Assembly: GCA_030068075.1 (NCBI GenBank)
Contig: CM057828.1
Location: 115,743,699-115,807,698 of the forward strand
Length of the DNA: 64,000 nucleotides
Source: Paguma larvata
Taxonomy: Eukaryota > Chordata > Mammalia > Carnivora > Viverridae
Reading direction: 5' to 3'
Within the stretch, counting starts at the first letter, position 1. Each line of letters opens with the position of its first letter. A program made the translations under genes and the position numbers. Below the pieces are notes generated by a model, which was not told where the DNA came from, ran no database searches, and saw nothing but the letters and a program-made list of their open reading frames with translations. Below, piece by piece: positions 32,531-44,745 of this stretch.

Positions 32531-32851
32531 AGGGCTCGGAGAAAAGACTCTATAGTGCAGCTGCCTTATATGGGCTGCAGTGAATATCAGAAGGCAAAGC
32601 TAAATGGTGATCCAGCCCTGGATCTACCTCAGTTTACAAATCTGTAAAACAGGAAAACGCTGGGTAATATACTTTGACGTATTCAAATGAAATAATATAT
32701 AGGAAGAAAAATTATCGTAATATATGTAGTCCAACCTCCATTCCAGTATCCTTCAAATACACAAGTCATCTTGGCAAATAAGTAATGAGAGGAATATAAG
32801 GACTGGGCTTCTAAGTAGCAGGCCTATTATATTACGTATATCTCCTTTATT
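32531..32851. other. Unique non-coding sequence
   Basis: Nothing is recognised here. Confidence 0.45.
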
Positions 32852-33083
32852 GGGGCGCCTGGGCGACTCAGTTGGTTAAACATCCGACTCCGCTCAGGTC
32901 ATGATCTCGCAGTTCACAAGTTCGAGTCCCGCGTCGGGCTCTGTGCTGACAGCTCAGATCCTGGAGCCTGCTTTGGATTCTGTGTCTCCCTCTCTCTCTG
33001 CTCCTCTCCACTCCACACTCTGTCTCTGTCTCTCTCTCGCTCTCAAAAATAAACAAATAAATAAATAAATAATAAAAAATAAA
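32852..33083 (+). mobile_element. CAN-SINE
   Basis: Head GGGGCGCCTGGGCGACTCAG, GCTCAGGTCATGATCTCGCA, GTTCGAGTCCCGCGTCGGGC, TC tract and a long (AAAT)n tail. Confidence 0.96.
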
Positions 33084-33910
33084 ACTCCTGTAGTACTTTC
33101 CAGATGAGAATAAATGTCAAAGGCTGGCTAAACTCCAACTGGCAGGATTATATTCTGCCAACTGCTTCTGCAGGTGTTTAGGATTGACCGAAAATGCCCC
33201 TCCAAACCCAGTATTTCTCAGCAATACCAGAGTACACATTTGAAAAGAAAAGCAAAAGAAAAAAACAAAAAACAGAAAACCTCTCATGTTATTAAGTGAG
33301 ATACACCTTATACATTTGAATGCTAAACAGCTTAAACAGTTTGGAGAATCAAGTTATGGCTTTATTTCATCAAATCGTAATTCGTATAATTTAAAGCAAT
33401 TCACTGGTCACAGAAAGAGAGACACGAGATGATAGATATGAGAGGTCAGATGTCTTATTCAGTTAAATCATGAACAAAGCAAATATTTTCTTGAAAAACG
33501 TTAAGCCACTTCTACTAACAGACTAAAAAATCCTATTAACTAATTTCTTTGATTTCGACAAAATCCATTTCCATATTCACAGCAGGAAGTTACTGAGTTC
33601 AGGCTATAGGCAGGAAAGACTATAGGATTTTTTATAATGAGCTTGGAGGAAAATATAGAAGACAAACAAGCTTCCCCCAAAGAAAAATGCCTTTAATTGC
33701 ATCTACAGTAGTTTGTGATTATTTCCTGTAATTAAAAACTTGATTTGTCAGCGTAAGTCTTCTCAAGTATGAATGTGGTCGTTTTTGACTCACAAAAGTT
33801 GTTAGTGACCTAAGCATCCTAGCTGAAACCAAGTGAGAAAACTTCTGAGAGGTAAAATGCAGATGCTATTAAACTCAAATCCATAAACAAGGACTGGGAG
33901 AACTTTGCTG
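33084..33910. other. Unique AT-rich sequence
   Basis: No repeat or gene is recognised. An A-rich run lies at about 33245-33280. Confidence 0.45.
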
Positions 33911-34069
33911 TTTTTTGTTTTTCTTTTTGGAGACAAAGAGCATGAGTGGGGGAGGGGGCATAGAGAGAGAGAATCTTAAGCAGGCTGGATCCCAGGACCC
34001 TGGGATAGTGACCTGAGCCAAAATCACAAGTCAGGGATGCTCAGCTGACTGAGCCACCCAGGAGACCCT
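33911..34069 (-). mobile_element. CAN-SINE, shortened
   Basis: T-rich start, GAGCATGAGTGGGGGAGGGG, AGAGAATCTTAAGCAGGCT, GTGACCTGAGCCAAAATCAC and GACTGAGCCACCCAGGAGAC. The usual central block between 'aggct' and 'gatccc' is missing, leaving about 160 bp. Confidence 0.9.
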
Positions 34070-34739
34070 GCATTATTTGATTGAATCAAATGCAGCTACA
34101 ATCCCCTATTTTTGGCTTAAAATGAAATAATTGGGCTGACCAGGTAGCTCTCTCAATAGGTGCTCGGTAGAAAATTCGAAAGAGTGTGAGTAGTTTTTAT
34201 TCATCAAGATGTCCCTTCCTGGAGAGAAAAGAATGATTTGGTAAGAAACTACATAACAGAACCTTAGCGCTCAGAGTCTGGTGTAATACAAAATTACCCC
34301 AAATTAAGATTTTTAACATGCCTTCGGAGAATGCAAAAATGTCTCAGGAAGACTTCTGAAGTCTCAAAAGCCAGAACCAGCAAAGGGTGAAGAGGATCTT
34401 AAGGGGATGATGTCCTTGAAACTCTCTGCCTCATTGCCCATCAAATTAAATCTATGATAATACCTCCCGTTGAATCTTCCTTCCTGAATTGTAAACCTCT
34501 ACGAGTCTGGCCTGGTCCATTTGATGTGTACAAACGTATATCTTCATTGAAACTAAATGAATCAATCTTCTAAACTGTATTAAGGGAAAAAGGGTAAACC
34601 TTATTCTAAATTGGTAAAAAAAAAAAAAATCCTGTAAAATTAAGAAGTCGATGATAGCACTTAAGGTCTCTTAAAATATGCATTTTGGTTCTAAAAGATA
34701 AGCAAAATCATATAGAGAACTCTTGAATTCAACACTAAA
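34070..34739. other. Unique AT-rich sequence
   Basis: Nothing is recognised here except a run of about 13 A at 34617-34629. Confidence 0.45.
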
Positions 34740-36150
34740 GAAAAACTATTAAAATGGGGAAGAGAACTGCACACATATCTCGCCAAAGCACAACACGCAA
34801 ATGCCAAACGAGCATTTTGAGAAATACGATCCACATCATTTGTCTTTAGGGAACTGCAAATTAAAACAATGAGATCCCGCGACACTCTTATTAGAATGGC
34901 TAACATACAGAAATCTGACAAAGCCAACTGCTGGTGAGGAGGCAGGGCAACAGAACGCTCATTCATTGCTGGTATGAATTCGAAATGGCACAGCCATGTT
35001 GGAAGGAAGTTTGTCAGTTTTTTACAAAGCTGAACATCGTCCTACTATACAATCCTGCAACCTTGATCCCAGGTATGCAACTTACAAACAACTCTGTACT
35101 AATGTTGGTAATAGTTTTATTCATAATCTCCAGAACTGGAAGCAGCAAAGATGTCTTTCAATAGGTCAATGATACCATGGAACACTCAATAACCAACTAT
35201 CATTCACCAGTAAAAAGCTATCAAAGCAACAAAAAGACATGGATGAATCTCAAATGCAAATTGGCAAGTGAAAAAAGCCAGTGTGAAAAGGCTACACAGG
35301 GTATGATTCCAATTATATGACATTTTGGAAAAGGCGAAACCCTACAGATGAGAAAAAGATCAGTGGTCGCTGGGAGTCTGGCATGGAGGTGAGCAGGTAA
35401 AGCACAGGGGATTTGGTTTTTAGGATAATAAAATTATTCTATGATGATAGGTACATTACCCTACACATTTGTCAAAACCCACAAAACTTTAAAGCACAAA
35501 AGGTAAACTTTAACTCATATAAATCTAATGTACCATTTCAGAGTTTGGGAGACCCCAGAATGAAATACACATCGTGACAAAACAATCTGTGTTACACATG
35601 TATGAAACAATCTCAGTGAGGGGGTGTGTGAGGGGACTGCGAGGTGCTAGCCTAATTAACTTTGGGAAGAAGTGAAATCCATAAGACTAAAGACAAAAGA
35701 AACTGTACATAAGCACTATATTCTAATCGATAAACCCATTTCCCTACGGCACTGGCTAACATTCTGACACCACTAGTCAGGTACAATAGAACTGAATGAC
35801 AGATGGTGGGAGCAAGGTTTCTCACTGTTGGGAGTGAGTGGTGACAGAAGAGCAAGGGGAAGCATAATTCGTGTGGTAATGGGTGACAGTTGGCAACATC
35901 AGTGTAAACTCGTGTTTACTTTCTATCCATAGAGATGGTTACACATGGAAATGCCATAGAAATGTGTATATGCATGGGTTAATTTCCACACATATATTTC
36001 CTTGCTATCACGAAGAGGCCCTAAAAGAAGCAACATCCCAGGGGCCAAAATGTCAATCTTGGTTTCTAATACTATTTTTCAATAAAAGGGACCAGGAATC
36101 ATTAGAGAGATGGCTGATTCTCGGACCGAGGCAGGAAACCTATAAGAACC
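34740..36150 (+). mobile_element. L1M fragment: ORF2 3' end and long 3' UTR
   Basis: The order matches an old L1: GGGAACTGCAAATTAAAACA, AGAATGGCTAACATACAGAA, GCTGGTGAGGAGGCAGGG, GAACTGGAAGCAGCAAAGAT, AAGGCTACACAGGGTATGAT and then a long 3' UTR. Near 34934 a degenerate frame still resembles the L1 ORF2 C-terminus, but stops and frameshifts are frequent. It is a dead copy. Confidence 0.82.
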
Positions 36151-36429
36151 CAGAGTACCTTTTATTGAAGGTAAAGAAGTAAACACTTTCACATAGATGA
36201 GTCTATCAAAGGAACACAGGGACCAACAGAAAACACTCCTGATGGCCAAAGTTGGAATAATTTCAGCGACACAATAAAGTAGTATTAAAGTATAAAGATA
36301 ATCCAGAGTACAAATAAATATCCATTTTATATGGATATAAAGAAATGATTAAATAAATAAATGTACAAGAAGAGACAAATCTCTCATGAAGAAATCCAAA
36401 TAATTTATGTGGATAAACTAGCTGACTTT

Positions 36430-37700
36430 GGGCACGGTGATGAGCTTTCAGATATAACACCAGAGGCATGAAATATGAAAGAAATAACTGACAAGCTGGA
36501 CTTCATTATAATGAAAAAACTTTTGCTCTGTGAAAAACGACGTCAAGAGGAATGAGCACCCAAGCCACAGACTGGAAGAAAATATTTGGAAAAGACACAT
36601 CTGATGAAGTACTTATCCAAAACATACAAAGAACTTCTAAAACTCAACAGTAAGAAAACAGACAATCCAATAAAAACTGGGCCAAAGATCGAAAGAGACA
36701 CCTCATGGAAGAAGAGATACAGGTGGCAAATAAGCATCTGAGAGGACATTCCACATCAGGTGTCATCGGGAGAATACAATTTGAAATGACAACGAGATAC
36801 CACTGCACCCTATTAGAATGGCAGAAATCTGGAACACTGACAACAGCAAATGGTGGTGAGGATGTGGAGCAACAGGAACTCTCATTCACTTTTGGCGAAG
36901 ATGCAAAATGATACAGCCACTTTGGAAAACAGTTGGGTGGTTTCTTAAAAAACTCAATGTACTCTTAGAATATACCATAGCAAGTGTGTTCCTTGATATT
37001 TACCCAAAGGAGCTGAACACTTATGCCCACCAAAAACCAGCTTATGGGCATTTACAGAAGCCAAAACTTGGAAGCAACTAAGATGTCCTTCAGTGACTGA
37101 ATGAATTAATGAGCTGTGGGACATCCAGACAGTAGATTAATATTCAGCACTAAAAAAAAACCCAAAAAAAACAAAACAAAACAAAAACCTGAGCCATAAA
37201 GCTATGAGAAGACATCAAGGAAACTTAAATGCACATTACGAAGTAAAAGCAGCCAATCTGAAAAGGCCACACACTGTATGATTACAACTATGTGACATTC
37301 TAGAAAAGGCAATGCTGTGGAAGCAGCAAGAGCAATGGTTCCCAGGTGTTGGGAGTAAGGAGAATAATGATTAGGGGGAGAACAGAGGATTTTTAGAACA
37401 AGGAAAATACTCCATATGATACTGTGATGGTGAATACATGGCGTTATACATTTGCCCAAACCCATTCAATGTACAACACCAGAAATAACCATAATGTGAA
37501 CTGGGGACTCTGGGACAATAGGATGAGTCAGTATAGGTTGGTCATTTGTAACAAACGTAGCACTCTGGTCGGGGATGTTGATGATGGGAGAGGCTGTGTA
37601 TGTGTGGGAGTAACGGGGAGGTGGGAAATCTCTGTACCTTTTCTTGATTTTGTTATGAACCTAAAACTGCTCTAAAAATTGCCTTCATACAAAAGAAACC
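36430..37700 (+). mobile_element. L1M fragment, second in the series
   Basis: GACAAGCTGGACTTCATTAT, GACTGGAAGAAAATATTTGG, GAGATACCACTGCACCCTAT, AGAATGGCAGAAATCTGGAA, GGTGAGGATGTGGAGCAACA and a 3' end at GAACCTAAAACTGCTCTAAA mark an L1 running from within ORF2 to its 3' end. It repeats the region already present at 34.8-35.4 kb, so it is a separate insertion. An A-rich expansion lies at about 37152-37190. Confidence 0.85.
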
Positions 37701-38340
37701 AATTTCAAAAATACATCAAAGAAGTCTCGTTTGAGGGAGAGTATGCAAAATATCTGACCCGTACTCCTCCAAGTCACCAAAGTCACTAAGAACAAGGCAA
37801 GTCTGGGGCGCCTGGGTGGCTAAGCCAGTCAAGCCCGACTTCGACTCAGGTCATGATATCGTGGTTCATGGGTTCACTCCCCGCATCAGGGTCTGTGCTG
37901 ATGGCTCAGAGCCTGGAGCCTGCTTCAGGTTCTGGGTCTCCCTCTATCTCTGTCCCTCCTCCGCTTGTGCTCTGTCTCTCTCTCAGAGATAAATATTAAA
38001 AAAATAAAAAAGGACAAGGAAAGTCTGAGAAACCGTCACACCCAAGTGCAGCCTAAGGAGTCATGACAACTAAATGTACTGCGGGATCCTGGGACACAAA
38101 CAGGATATTAGGTAAAAACTATGGAAAGGCAGATAAACTGTGGACTGTAGACAATAATAAAATGATAATGATAATACGTCAACACTGGTTCATTCATTGT
38201 GACAAATGTACAATGTGAGATGTTACTAATAAGGAAAACTGTGGGGGGAGGGCAGTATACGGGAATGGCAGTAATCGGCAATTTTTTCTTGTAAATCTAA
38301 AGTTATTCTAAAGTAAAAAGTTGTTTGAAAATATAGAAAT
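37701..38340 (+). mobile_element. L1M 3' end, third in the series, split by a SINE
   Basis: AAAGTCTGAGAAACCGTCAC, AAGGAGTCATGACAACTAAA, a GGACTGTAGACAATAATAAA segment, CACTGGTTCATTCATTGTGA and TCTAAAGTTATTCTAAAGTA are L1 3' UTR blocks ending in an A-rich stretch. It is in the same orientation as the two preceding L1 fragments. Confidence 0.72.
37806..38013 (+). mobile_element. CAN-SINE inside the L1 3' end
   Basis: Bounded by ACAAGGCAAGTCTG (37792-37805) and ACAAGGAAAGTCTG (38014-38027), one mismatch in 14 bp. Near-consensus head GGGCGCCTGGGTGGCTAAGC and an AAATATTAAAAAAATAAAAA-type tail. Confidence 0.97.
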
Positions 38341-39029
38341 CGAGGTTTGAAAATTTTATTATGCTCTACCAAATACTACCTATTGGTGGTCTAGTTTGAA
38401 TAAATAAAAAATGTTGATTTGAAATAAGCTATCAACGCACCAATCTAAGGAATATTATTCCTCACATGTGTTGAGATGACGCTATTTGAATATATACACG
38501 GGTTTCTCTCAAATACTTGATAACTTTGTTTGTCTAAATAGAAAAATATACATCTTAAACTGAAAGATGAAAATCAGATTTATTTTTCTATTGAAATAGT
38601 TTGTGTATGAGGGGAAGGTCATTTTCAACCCAGAATGGAGGCAAAGTTCAACTTCAGTGGTGAAGTTCAGCACCTTGATGGCACCCCGTCACTTTATAAT
38701 GCCTCATCAGAGAGATATATTTGTTACGACTGATGAATCTACACTGACATATCATAATCAACAGAAATCCACCTTTGCACCCCAGATTATTCCAGGAATT
38801 TTGTCCTTGAAACATGGAAACTCACTTCTCGCCAACTCAGGCAAGTCATGGTCTTAGTCCCGTTTCGAATTCATTGGCATGAACCCCAGAAAACCGCAGA
38901 CATTTGCCTGTTTGACATGTGTAAATGTCCACTTCATACAGTTTCACATAAAAGACTTCACCGTTCCGAGTCCGTCACTAGCGGCAAAGGATTTAATCAA
39001 TTGTGCCTACTTAATGAAGCTTCCCTAAG
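38341..39029. other. Unique non-coding sequence
   Basis: Nothing is recognised. An 84-codon frame at 38603-38857 has no family resemblance. Confidence 0.45.
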
Positions 39030-39235
39030 ACAATCGAATCATAAAAACCCAAGAGGGGTTCCGAGAGCTTCCAGGTTGGTGAACCGGAATTCCTCCCCAT
39101 GCCCTGCGCAGGGCTCCAACTTCCTGGGGACAGAGCCTCTCTGTTCCTGGTTTTGCCGTATGTACCTCTTCATCTGGCTGCCGACCCAAAGTCTTTAATA
39201 TTCCTTGTGATAAACAAGTAAGCGAATGAGTTAAA
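39030..39235 (+). mobile_element. Ancient repeat 3' part (probable)
   Basis: CTTCCAGGTTGGTGAACCGG, CCTCTTCATCTGGCTGCCGA and TGTGATAAACAAGTAAGCGA resemble the polyadenylation region of an old mammalian interspersed repeat (tcttcatctggctg ... ataataaactggtaa). The family is not assigned. An A run of about 18 follows. Confidence 0.4.
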
Positions 39236-39469
39236 AAAAAAAAAAAAAAGACTTCGACATTCCTTTCTAGAGACACGCCAGGGATAACCTGAGCACACAG
39301 GAACCACACCCACCTCTTCAAACCTATCCTCGTGAGCCGAAGCTCTCTGACACATCGAAAATGATAAGGGTCCATGTGTTCATTTTATTTCATTTCTTCA
39401 GCAAGAGAAGTCTTCACTGAGCCTTACACGCCATGAATCTTCAAATTAGATTTTAAAAAGTCGGGTGAC

Positions 39470-39557
39470 GGATATTAAAGAGGGCACGTGTTGGGATGAA
39501 CACTGGGTGTTATATGTAAACCAATTTGAAAATAAACTATTATAAAAAAAAAAAAAA
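39470..39557 (+). mobile_element. Carnivore L1 3' tip, severely 5'-truncated
   Basis: GTGTTGGGATGAACACTGGG and TGTTATATGTAAACCAATTT followed by AAAATAAACTATTATA and oligo-A is the 3' end of a relatively young carnivore L1. Less than 100 bp remains. Confidence 0.8.
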
Positions 39558-39567
39558 GTCAAACATC

Positions 39568-39710
39568 AGAGCCGGCTCTTGATTTCAGCTCAGGTCATGA
39601 TCCCAGGGTTGGAGGATCAAATCCTACATTGGGCTCCATATTCTCTCTCTCTCTCTCTCTGCCTTTGCCCTTCTTCTCACCTCCCTCTCTCAATAAAATA
39701 AAAAATAAAA
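39568..39710 (+). mobile_element. CAN-SINE, 5'-truncated, first of a tandem pair
   Basis: Begins inside the SINE at GGCTCTTGATTTCAGCTCAG, lacks the head, and continues through CAGGTCATGATCCCAGGG and the TC tract to an AATAAAATAAAAAATAAAA tail. The second SINE follows at once. Confidence 0.92.
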
Positions 39711-39989
39711 AGGGAAGCCTAAGTGGCTCAGTCGGCTAAGCACAGGACTCTTGGTTTCGGCTCAGGTCATGGTATCTGTCACAGTTCATGAGACCAATCC
39801 CCACATCGGGCTCTGCACTGACAGAGTAAAGCCTGCTTGAGATTCTCTTTCCCTCTCTCTCTGCCCCTCCCCCTGCTCATGCATGTCCATTCTCTCTCTC
39901 TCTCTTTCTCTCTCTCTCAAAATAAATAAACTTTAAAAGTAAAAATAATAATAAATAAAAATTTATAAATAAAATAAAAAAATAAAAAA
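39711..39989 (+). mobile_element. CAN-SINE, second of a tandem pair
   Basis: Full-length copy with GTGGCTCAGTCGGCTAAGCA, CGGCTCAGGTCATGGTATCT and a long A/T-rich tail. TCAAACATC (39559-39567) and TCAAACATT (39990-39998) flank the pair as a whole, with no duplication between the two. Confidence 0.94.
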
Positions 39990-39998
39990 TCAAACATT

Positions 39999-42900
39999 GA
40001 ACCTGGAGACCCAAAGGACAGAGATTTTCCCTAGAACATCAGAGCTGCAATCACCAGATGAACTTGAGCCCTCTCAATACCACTCCCTGTTATTTCGGTC
40101 CACTAGCAATACTATTTTCCCTTTTTTACCATAACAACATGTTCTGCATATAACTTTTCCCCTTTGGAACTGCAAAAAGAAGCAAAAGGTTTTACCTGGA
40201 GTTAGTTGGTGACTTTTTTTTTCTACTTTAGATTTATTACATTTTAGATTTATAAGTTTTCACATAAATTTCAGATTCTTAATGATAGGCTCTAATTACT
40301 TTGTTTAATTGTAGTAAAATAAATACTTTAATAACTATTTATATTTAATATGCAGAATTCATAAGCCTTTGGTTTGGAATATCTTTCTCATATGCTCTTT
40401 TGCAAAAACCCTTCATTATTTTTCACAGACACTTACTTTTCTAGATAAATTTTCTACATACTCATTAATCAGCAACATCTCCCTGCTGAATGGTAATACC
40501 TCCACTTGAGTAATATTGTAGATTGTACAGTGATGTGTTAAAGGCAATTATGACTAAGCCAGACGGCATCAATGCCAAAGGACTTTGAAATCAAGGATGC
40601 TACTATGCTCTTAGCTCCAGCCAATTATACAATGGACAGAGCAAATTTTTTTTCGATACATCTACAAAACACAGATATAAGGGACCAGAAGGAGAAAACT
40701 CTAAGTCCCTAATTCCTACCTCATCTTTCTCCCAATCATAACCATTAATTTGAGCCCACCCTCAGCAGACTCGGCTGCCTCTAATCTTCATTAGCGGTGC
40801 CTTCGCAGTCAGCAATCTCCAACCTCTTTTTTAATTTAAAATCAAAGAGGTCTGTGGCCACTCGATGAAGGTGAGTATCTATCTAGAATGACATTGGCAA
40901 TTCATCTTACAAGGAAGATCTGGCTGTTGGAATTAGTGAACCCAAAAATCACGGTGCTTTGGTTCAATCCTGATTTTCTGGAACGTATGTCATGGCTTGA
41001 GCTAGCATTGGTGATTTACATGAGCCAGTGGCCAATGCGATGGAGCCAGGTGCAACACTGGCTCCTATTATATCAAAGCCATAAAACCAGGAGCTCATTC
41101 ACCTACAGTGGTAAATCCTTGAAGGTAGAGATTCTGCAATGTAGTTTTCCTATTGATCACAGGATACTTTGTAAATTATGCAACTAATTCATGCTTTCTG
41201 ATGGAGATGGTGACAGTCATGACACGCCACAGAGCCAGCTGGAACTCTCTACAACTGAATGAAACAAACAATGGACTCTAATTGTCCATCACATAGTTAA
41301 CCTGGCATCTCTGGTACACATGAGGCAGAAGAACTGTAATTATTCCTAAAGGTGTTATGACAAGGTAATTGTACATTTATTATCGAAGACAGTCTCTAAA
41401 GTTGGGGTTTGCTAACCATCAAAAAGGGATCGGATCTGAAATACGATGAATGTTCAATTTTAAGAGGATATGAATGAAGTTGAAAATTTATATCCCTTAT
41501 TTTGATGACTTGAGAATGTGCTTATGAAATGTTGACAAATTTAAAAGGTTACAGTGTACCAAAAGATGTCACTTTTGTCTAAAAATATCTGTGCCTAGAT
41601 AAAATACTGAAAATCACAAACAAAAATGTTAACTTGGGTTATTCCTTGGGGATGGGACTTTGAGAGGATATGTTTCATAGTTTTCAAATGTTTTAGCCAC
41701 AATAAAGAATTTAAAAATCAGTATCGATGCCATTCTACAAAACCCAGTTAGGTCCACCCTAACAAACCTGAACCTGGGGATTTAGTACAAGTCCGTCTGA
41801 AAGGCAGATTATGTTAGGCAGGTTGGATCAGGATAGAAAAGATGCACACTCAGATCCAGAGTGGGGGAGGGTCAAATGCAACCCACCCCCCCAACAATCT
41901 GCAGGACAGGCAGATGCTGGCAAGATGAATGATGGCTTTCGGGAAAGCTCACGGCCTTTCAGTATCGTATTCTGTCCAAACAGATGAAACTGGGGAATTG
42001 CTCCCCTCCATGATGTACGAGCACAGATCTCCTAGAGAAGGTCATGAAGCTACCCAAGGCTCTAGAAAGAGCGTGCCTGGCCTCTTAGTCATCAGAGCCT
42101 CGGTCATAAATAAGGGACGTAGCACCATCTCATCTCCAGCCTATTAATCTCTCCTCGTCTAACCAACATATTCACCTTGAATGAGCAACACGTCAAGTCT
42201 CTTCATGTTATGGGGCCATTAACTTGTAAACTGAGGCACAATCGGGGATTTGGTCTTAGGGCCTTCTAGTCTGAGTTACCTTGCTAAGAAATTAAAGTGT
42301 GTGCTGGACACGGCGCTCATTTTATATTCTTGGCTTTCTGTAAGATCTAGGATCATTAACTGTGCCAATTCCTCTGCAGAAACTACTTTAAATAAAGCGT
42401 CTCAAATCGAAATGCAATTTGGAGATAATAAGATAAGAGTCAGTTTTTCAAAGACGGAACACAATTTTCCCAATGTGCATTTTGGATGGTTTTGTATAGC
42501 CTTTCCTGACCCAGGGACGGAAGCACAGCCTTTTAAAAAATGTTCAACTGAACTAAACCAGTGAATGCTAAGAACTCTCTCTTTCATGCACACAGAGAAC
42601 TTATCCTCATTGCTAATCATACAGGAAATCTTTGCAAAGCTGAGAGGCGAACGTAAATGCCAAGCATCCCAAACGTTAATTTTGATTCCTGTACCCTTTC
42701 TGCAAATCTGGAGAGCTCCGGAGGTTTACATTAAAATGCCCTCCATGTTACTGAAGAGAACGCTTACACAATTAAAAACAACTATATTTACCTATAGACT
42801 AAAACCTTTTTGGTTCTATTTTATTTGCAAAGTAAGAGATTGCAAGTGAGGCATGACCAGGAGAGCTCAAATCGTCCGCCCTGAGAGAGAAATTTCGTAA

Positions 42901-43219
42901 TCCTCGAAAGAACAATGTTTGATCACAGAGCTCTTCAGCACTTAGACATCAGATTTCGCTATTGGTGGGCCCTGACCTATGTAAATAATTTCCCTCAAAA
43001 ATGTCTTACTTTCTTAGAATATTTTGTCTCCATAAAGTCCACTTCGCCATTTTTCTAGACTTGTCAAAATATGCTTTATTAAAATATAGCCTGGGGAATT
43101 TTACTAGCCAACAAGAAATATAGAAAATTCCCTAACCTTTCTGTTACCCTTTCTAGCTGATCGATACAACTAAGCAAAACTGGTAGAATGCAAAGAGGTC
43201 TTCTGAGAAAGTATTCAAC
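39999..43219. other. Mostly unique, AT-rich sequence
   Basis: About 3.2 kb with no nameable gene. Positions 41560-41725 may be a very old L1 3' end (AAAATGTTAACTTGGGTTAT and a terminal AATAAAGAATTTAAAAATC). A strong donor-like GAAG/GTGAGTAT occurs at about 40869, but the sequence before it contains stops. Frames of about 100 codons at 40888 and 42250 match nothing known. Confidence 0.4.
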
Positions 43220-44520
43220 TTTTCTCGTGGTGCCTCACTGCCTATAGGGTCTGTCCTATGACCACAACTCTGCCCACTCCCCTTGGCCATCTCATCCACT
43301 CCCTGGACTTTGGATGATCTGTATGTAGGTACCTCTCAAATCAATCTCTCTAGCTCACATCTCTCTCCTGGGCTTTACCTTGTGCTGCTTAACTGCCTAA
43401 TGGACATCTTCCCTCCAATGTCCTATGCAATCCCAAACACAGTAGCCAAAACCAAATTCCTTCAACCTCTCAAACAGCTCCCTCACCTTTTGAAAGACAC
43501 CCTCATCCATCCTGATGTCTATGCTAGAAACTTGAAGTCACCTGTCTCCTCTTCCTCCTTCATCCCTTACCTCCACTTCCCAAATTTTCTTGATTTCAGC
43601 ATCTTAATGCACCTTGAATCTATCCCCTTCTCTCCAACCTCCTTGCCACTGCATTTACCCTGGATCAGGCTCTCCTTTGTCTTGCAGGGATACTGCAACA
43701 GCCTGCTGCCGACTGTCCCAGCCTGCTGTCTGACAACTGCCTCCTGGCCCTGGAGTCCATCTGACCTCCACCTTGTAGCCTGTGGACTTTATAAAAGCAA
43801 ATCCGTGCCTAAAACCTCCCAATGGCTCTCTACTACCCTCAACATAAAGTCTAGACTCTTTGACAGGGTCTCGTGGTTCTGCACACTTCCAACTGGGCCC
43901 TGATACCCATCACATCCTGTTACGCTTGTGCTCCGTGCTTTGAACCTTGTCCAGCCCCACTAAAGACCCATGCTCTTTTCCCTCCAGGCCTCTGCATAAG
44001 TGACTCTGTTCCTAGAAGCCCAGCCCTCTCTCCCCTTGCTTGGCTACCTCATCTTTCACAGCTCAGTGGAGAGGTTTCACTTTCAGGGAAAAGTTTCCTA
44101 CCCCACAAGTATGGCTTTAGAAGCTCCTTCTATGTGCCCACATGTTGCCAACCTCTTCTCTTATCTCAGAGCTTCTCACAGTCTTTTTTTTAAATACTTT
44201 ATTGTCAAATCGGGTCCATACAACACCCAGTGCTCATCCCAACAAGTGCTCTCCTCTGTGCCTGTCACCCACTCTCCCCCCTCCCACACCCCCCTCACCC
44301 CTCAATTTGTTCTTAGTCTTTGAGTCTCTTATGTTTTGTCTTCCTCCCTCTCCTCACAGTCTTTTTTAACTACCTGTTTATTTGCTGTCCCACTAGACTG
44401 TAAGCACCAGGTTACCCTGTTTCTTTTATTCCTTTTGTCTCCCTAGTGCCTAACGTAACATCCAGATGAGAACCGGCAGCCAAACATTCACTGAATGGAT
44501 GAATGAGACTCAGGAGAAAG
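43220..44520 (+). mobile_element. LINE-2 copy of about 1.1 kb, split by L1
   Basis: LINE-2 blocks occur in order: a CTTGGCCATCTCATCCACTC..CTGGACTTTGG segment, GTACCTCTCAAATCAATCTC, AACTGCCTAATGGACATCTT, GCCAAAACCAAATTCCTTCA, GGGATACTGCAACAGCCTGC, CCAATGGCTCTCTACTACCC, CCTCTGCATAAGTGACTCTG, CCCACTAGACTGTAAGCACC and a terminal CACTGAATGGATGAATGA. The 206-codon frame at 43283-43903, the longest in the window, lies wholly inside it and is chance. Confidence 0.85.
44190..44352 (-). mobile_element. Young carnivore L1 3' fragment inserted in LINE-2
   Basis: Flanked by a perfect 15-bp duplication, CTCACAGTCTTTTTT, at 44175-44189 and 44353-44367. The insert reads as antisense L1: TTTATTGTCAAATCGGGTCC, ACAACACCCAGTGCTCATCC and CTCAATTTGTTCTTAGTCTT. 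About 163 bp of 5'-truncated element remains. Confidence 0.92.
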
Positions 44521-44529
44521 GGGCCGCCA

Positions 44530-44745
44530 CTTACCTAATGCCCACCGCATGGCAGCAGCCTGCCAGACGCTTGGAATAGACTGTCCCTTATTCACACAAC
44601 TCTGCAAGCTCTGTATTATTTTTGAACATTTTACAGACGAAGGTCAGTAGAATTAAAACAGTCTTCTCTAAGTCACACAGCTCCTACGTGAGTTGAAAAC
44701 CAGGTCTGCGTAGTTTCAAAAATGCCTGCTTATCTCCCTGCAAAC
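44530..44745 (-). mobile_element. MIR
   Basis: Complement of MIR in order: GCCAGACGCTTGGAATAGAC, CAACTCTGCAAGCTCTGTAT, ATTTTACAGACGAAGGTCAG, CTAAGTCACACAGCTCCTAC and AAAACCAGGTCTGCGTAG. It is the most complete MIR in the window. Confidence 0.75.

Noticed and set aside
43283..43903. 206-codon plus-strand ORF, the longest in the window
   Set aside because: It lies entirely inside a LINE-2 whose blocks are recognisable on the DNA level; LINE-2 does not encode this frame, and no protein family is apparent.
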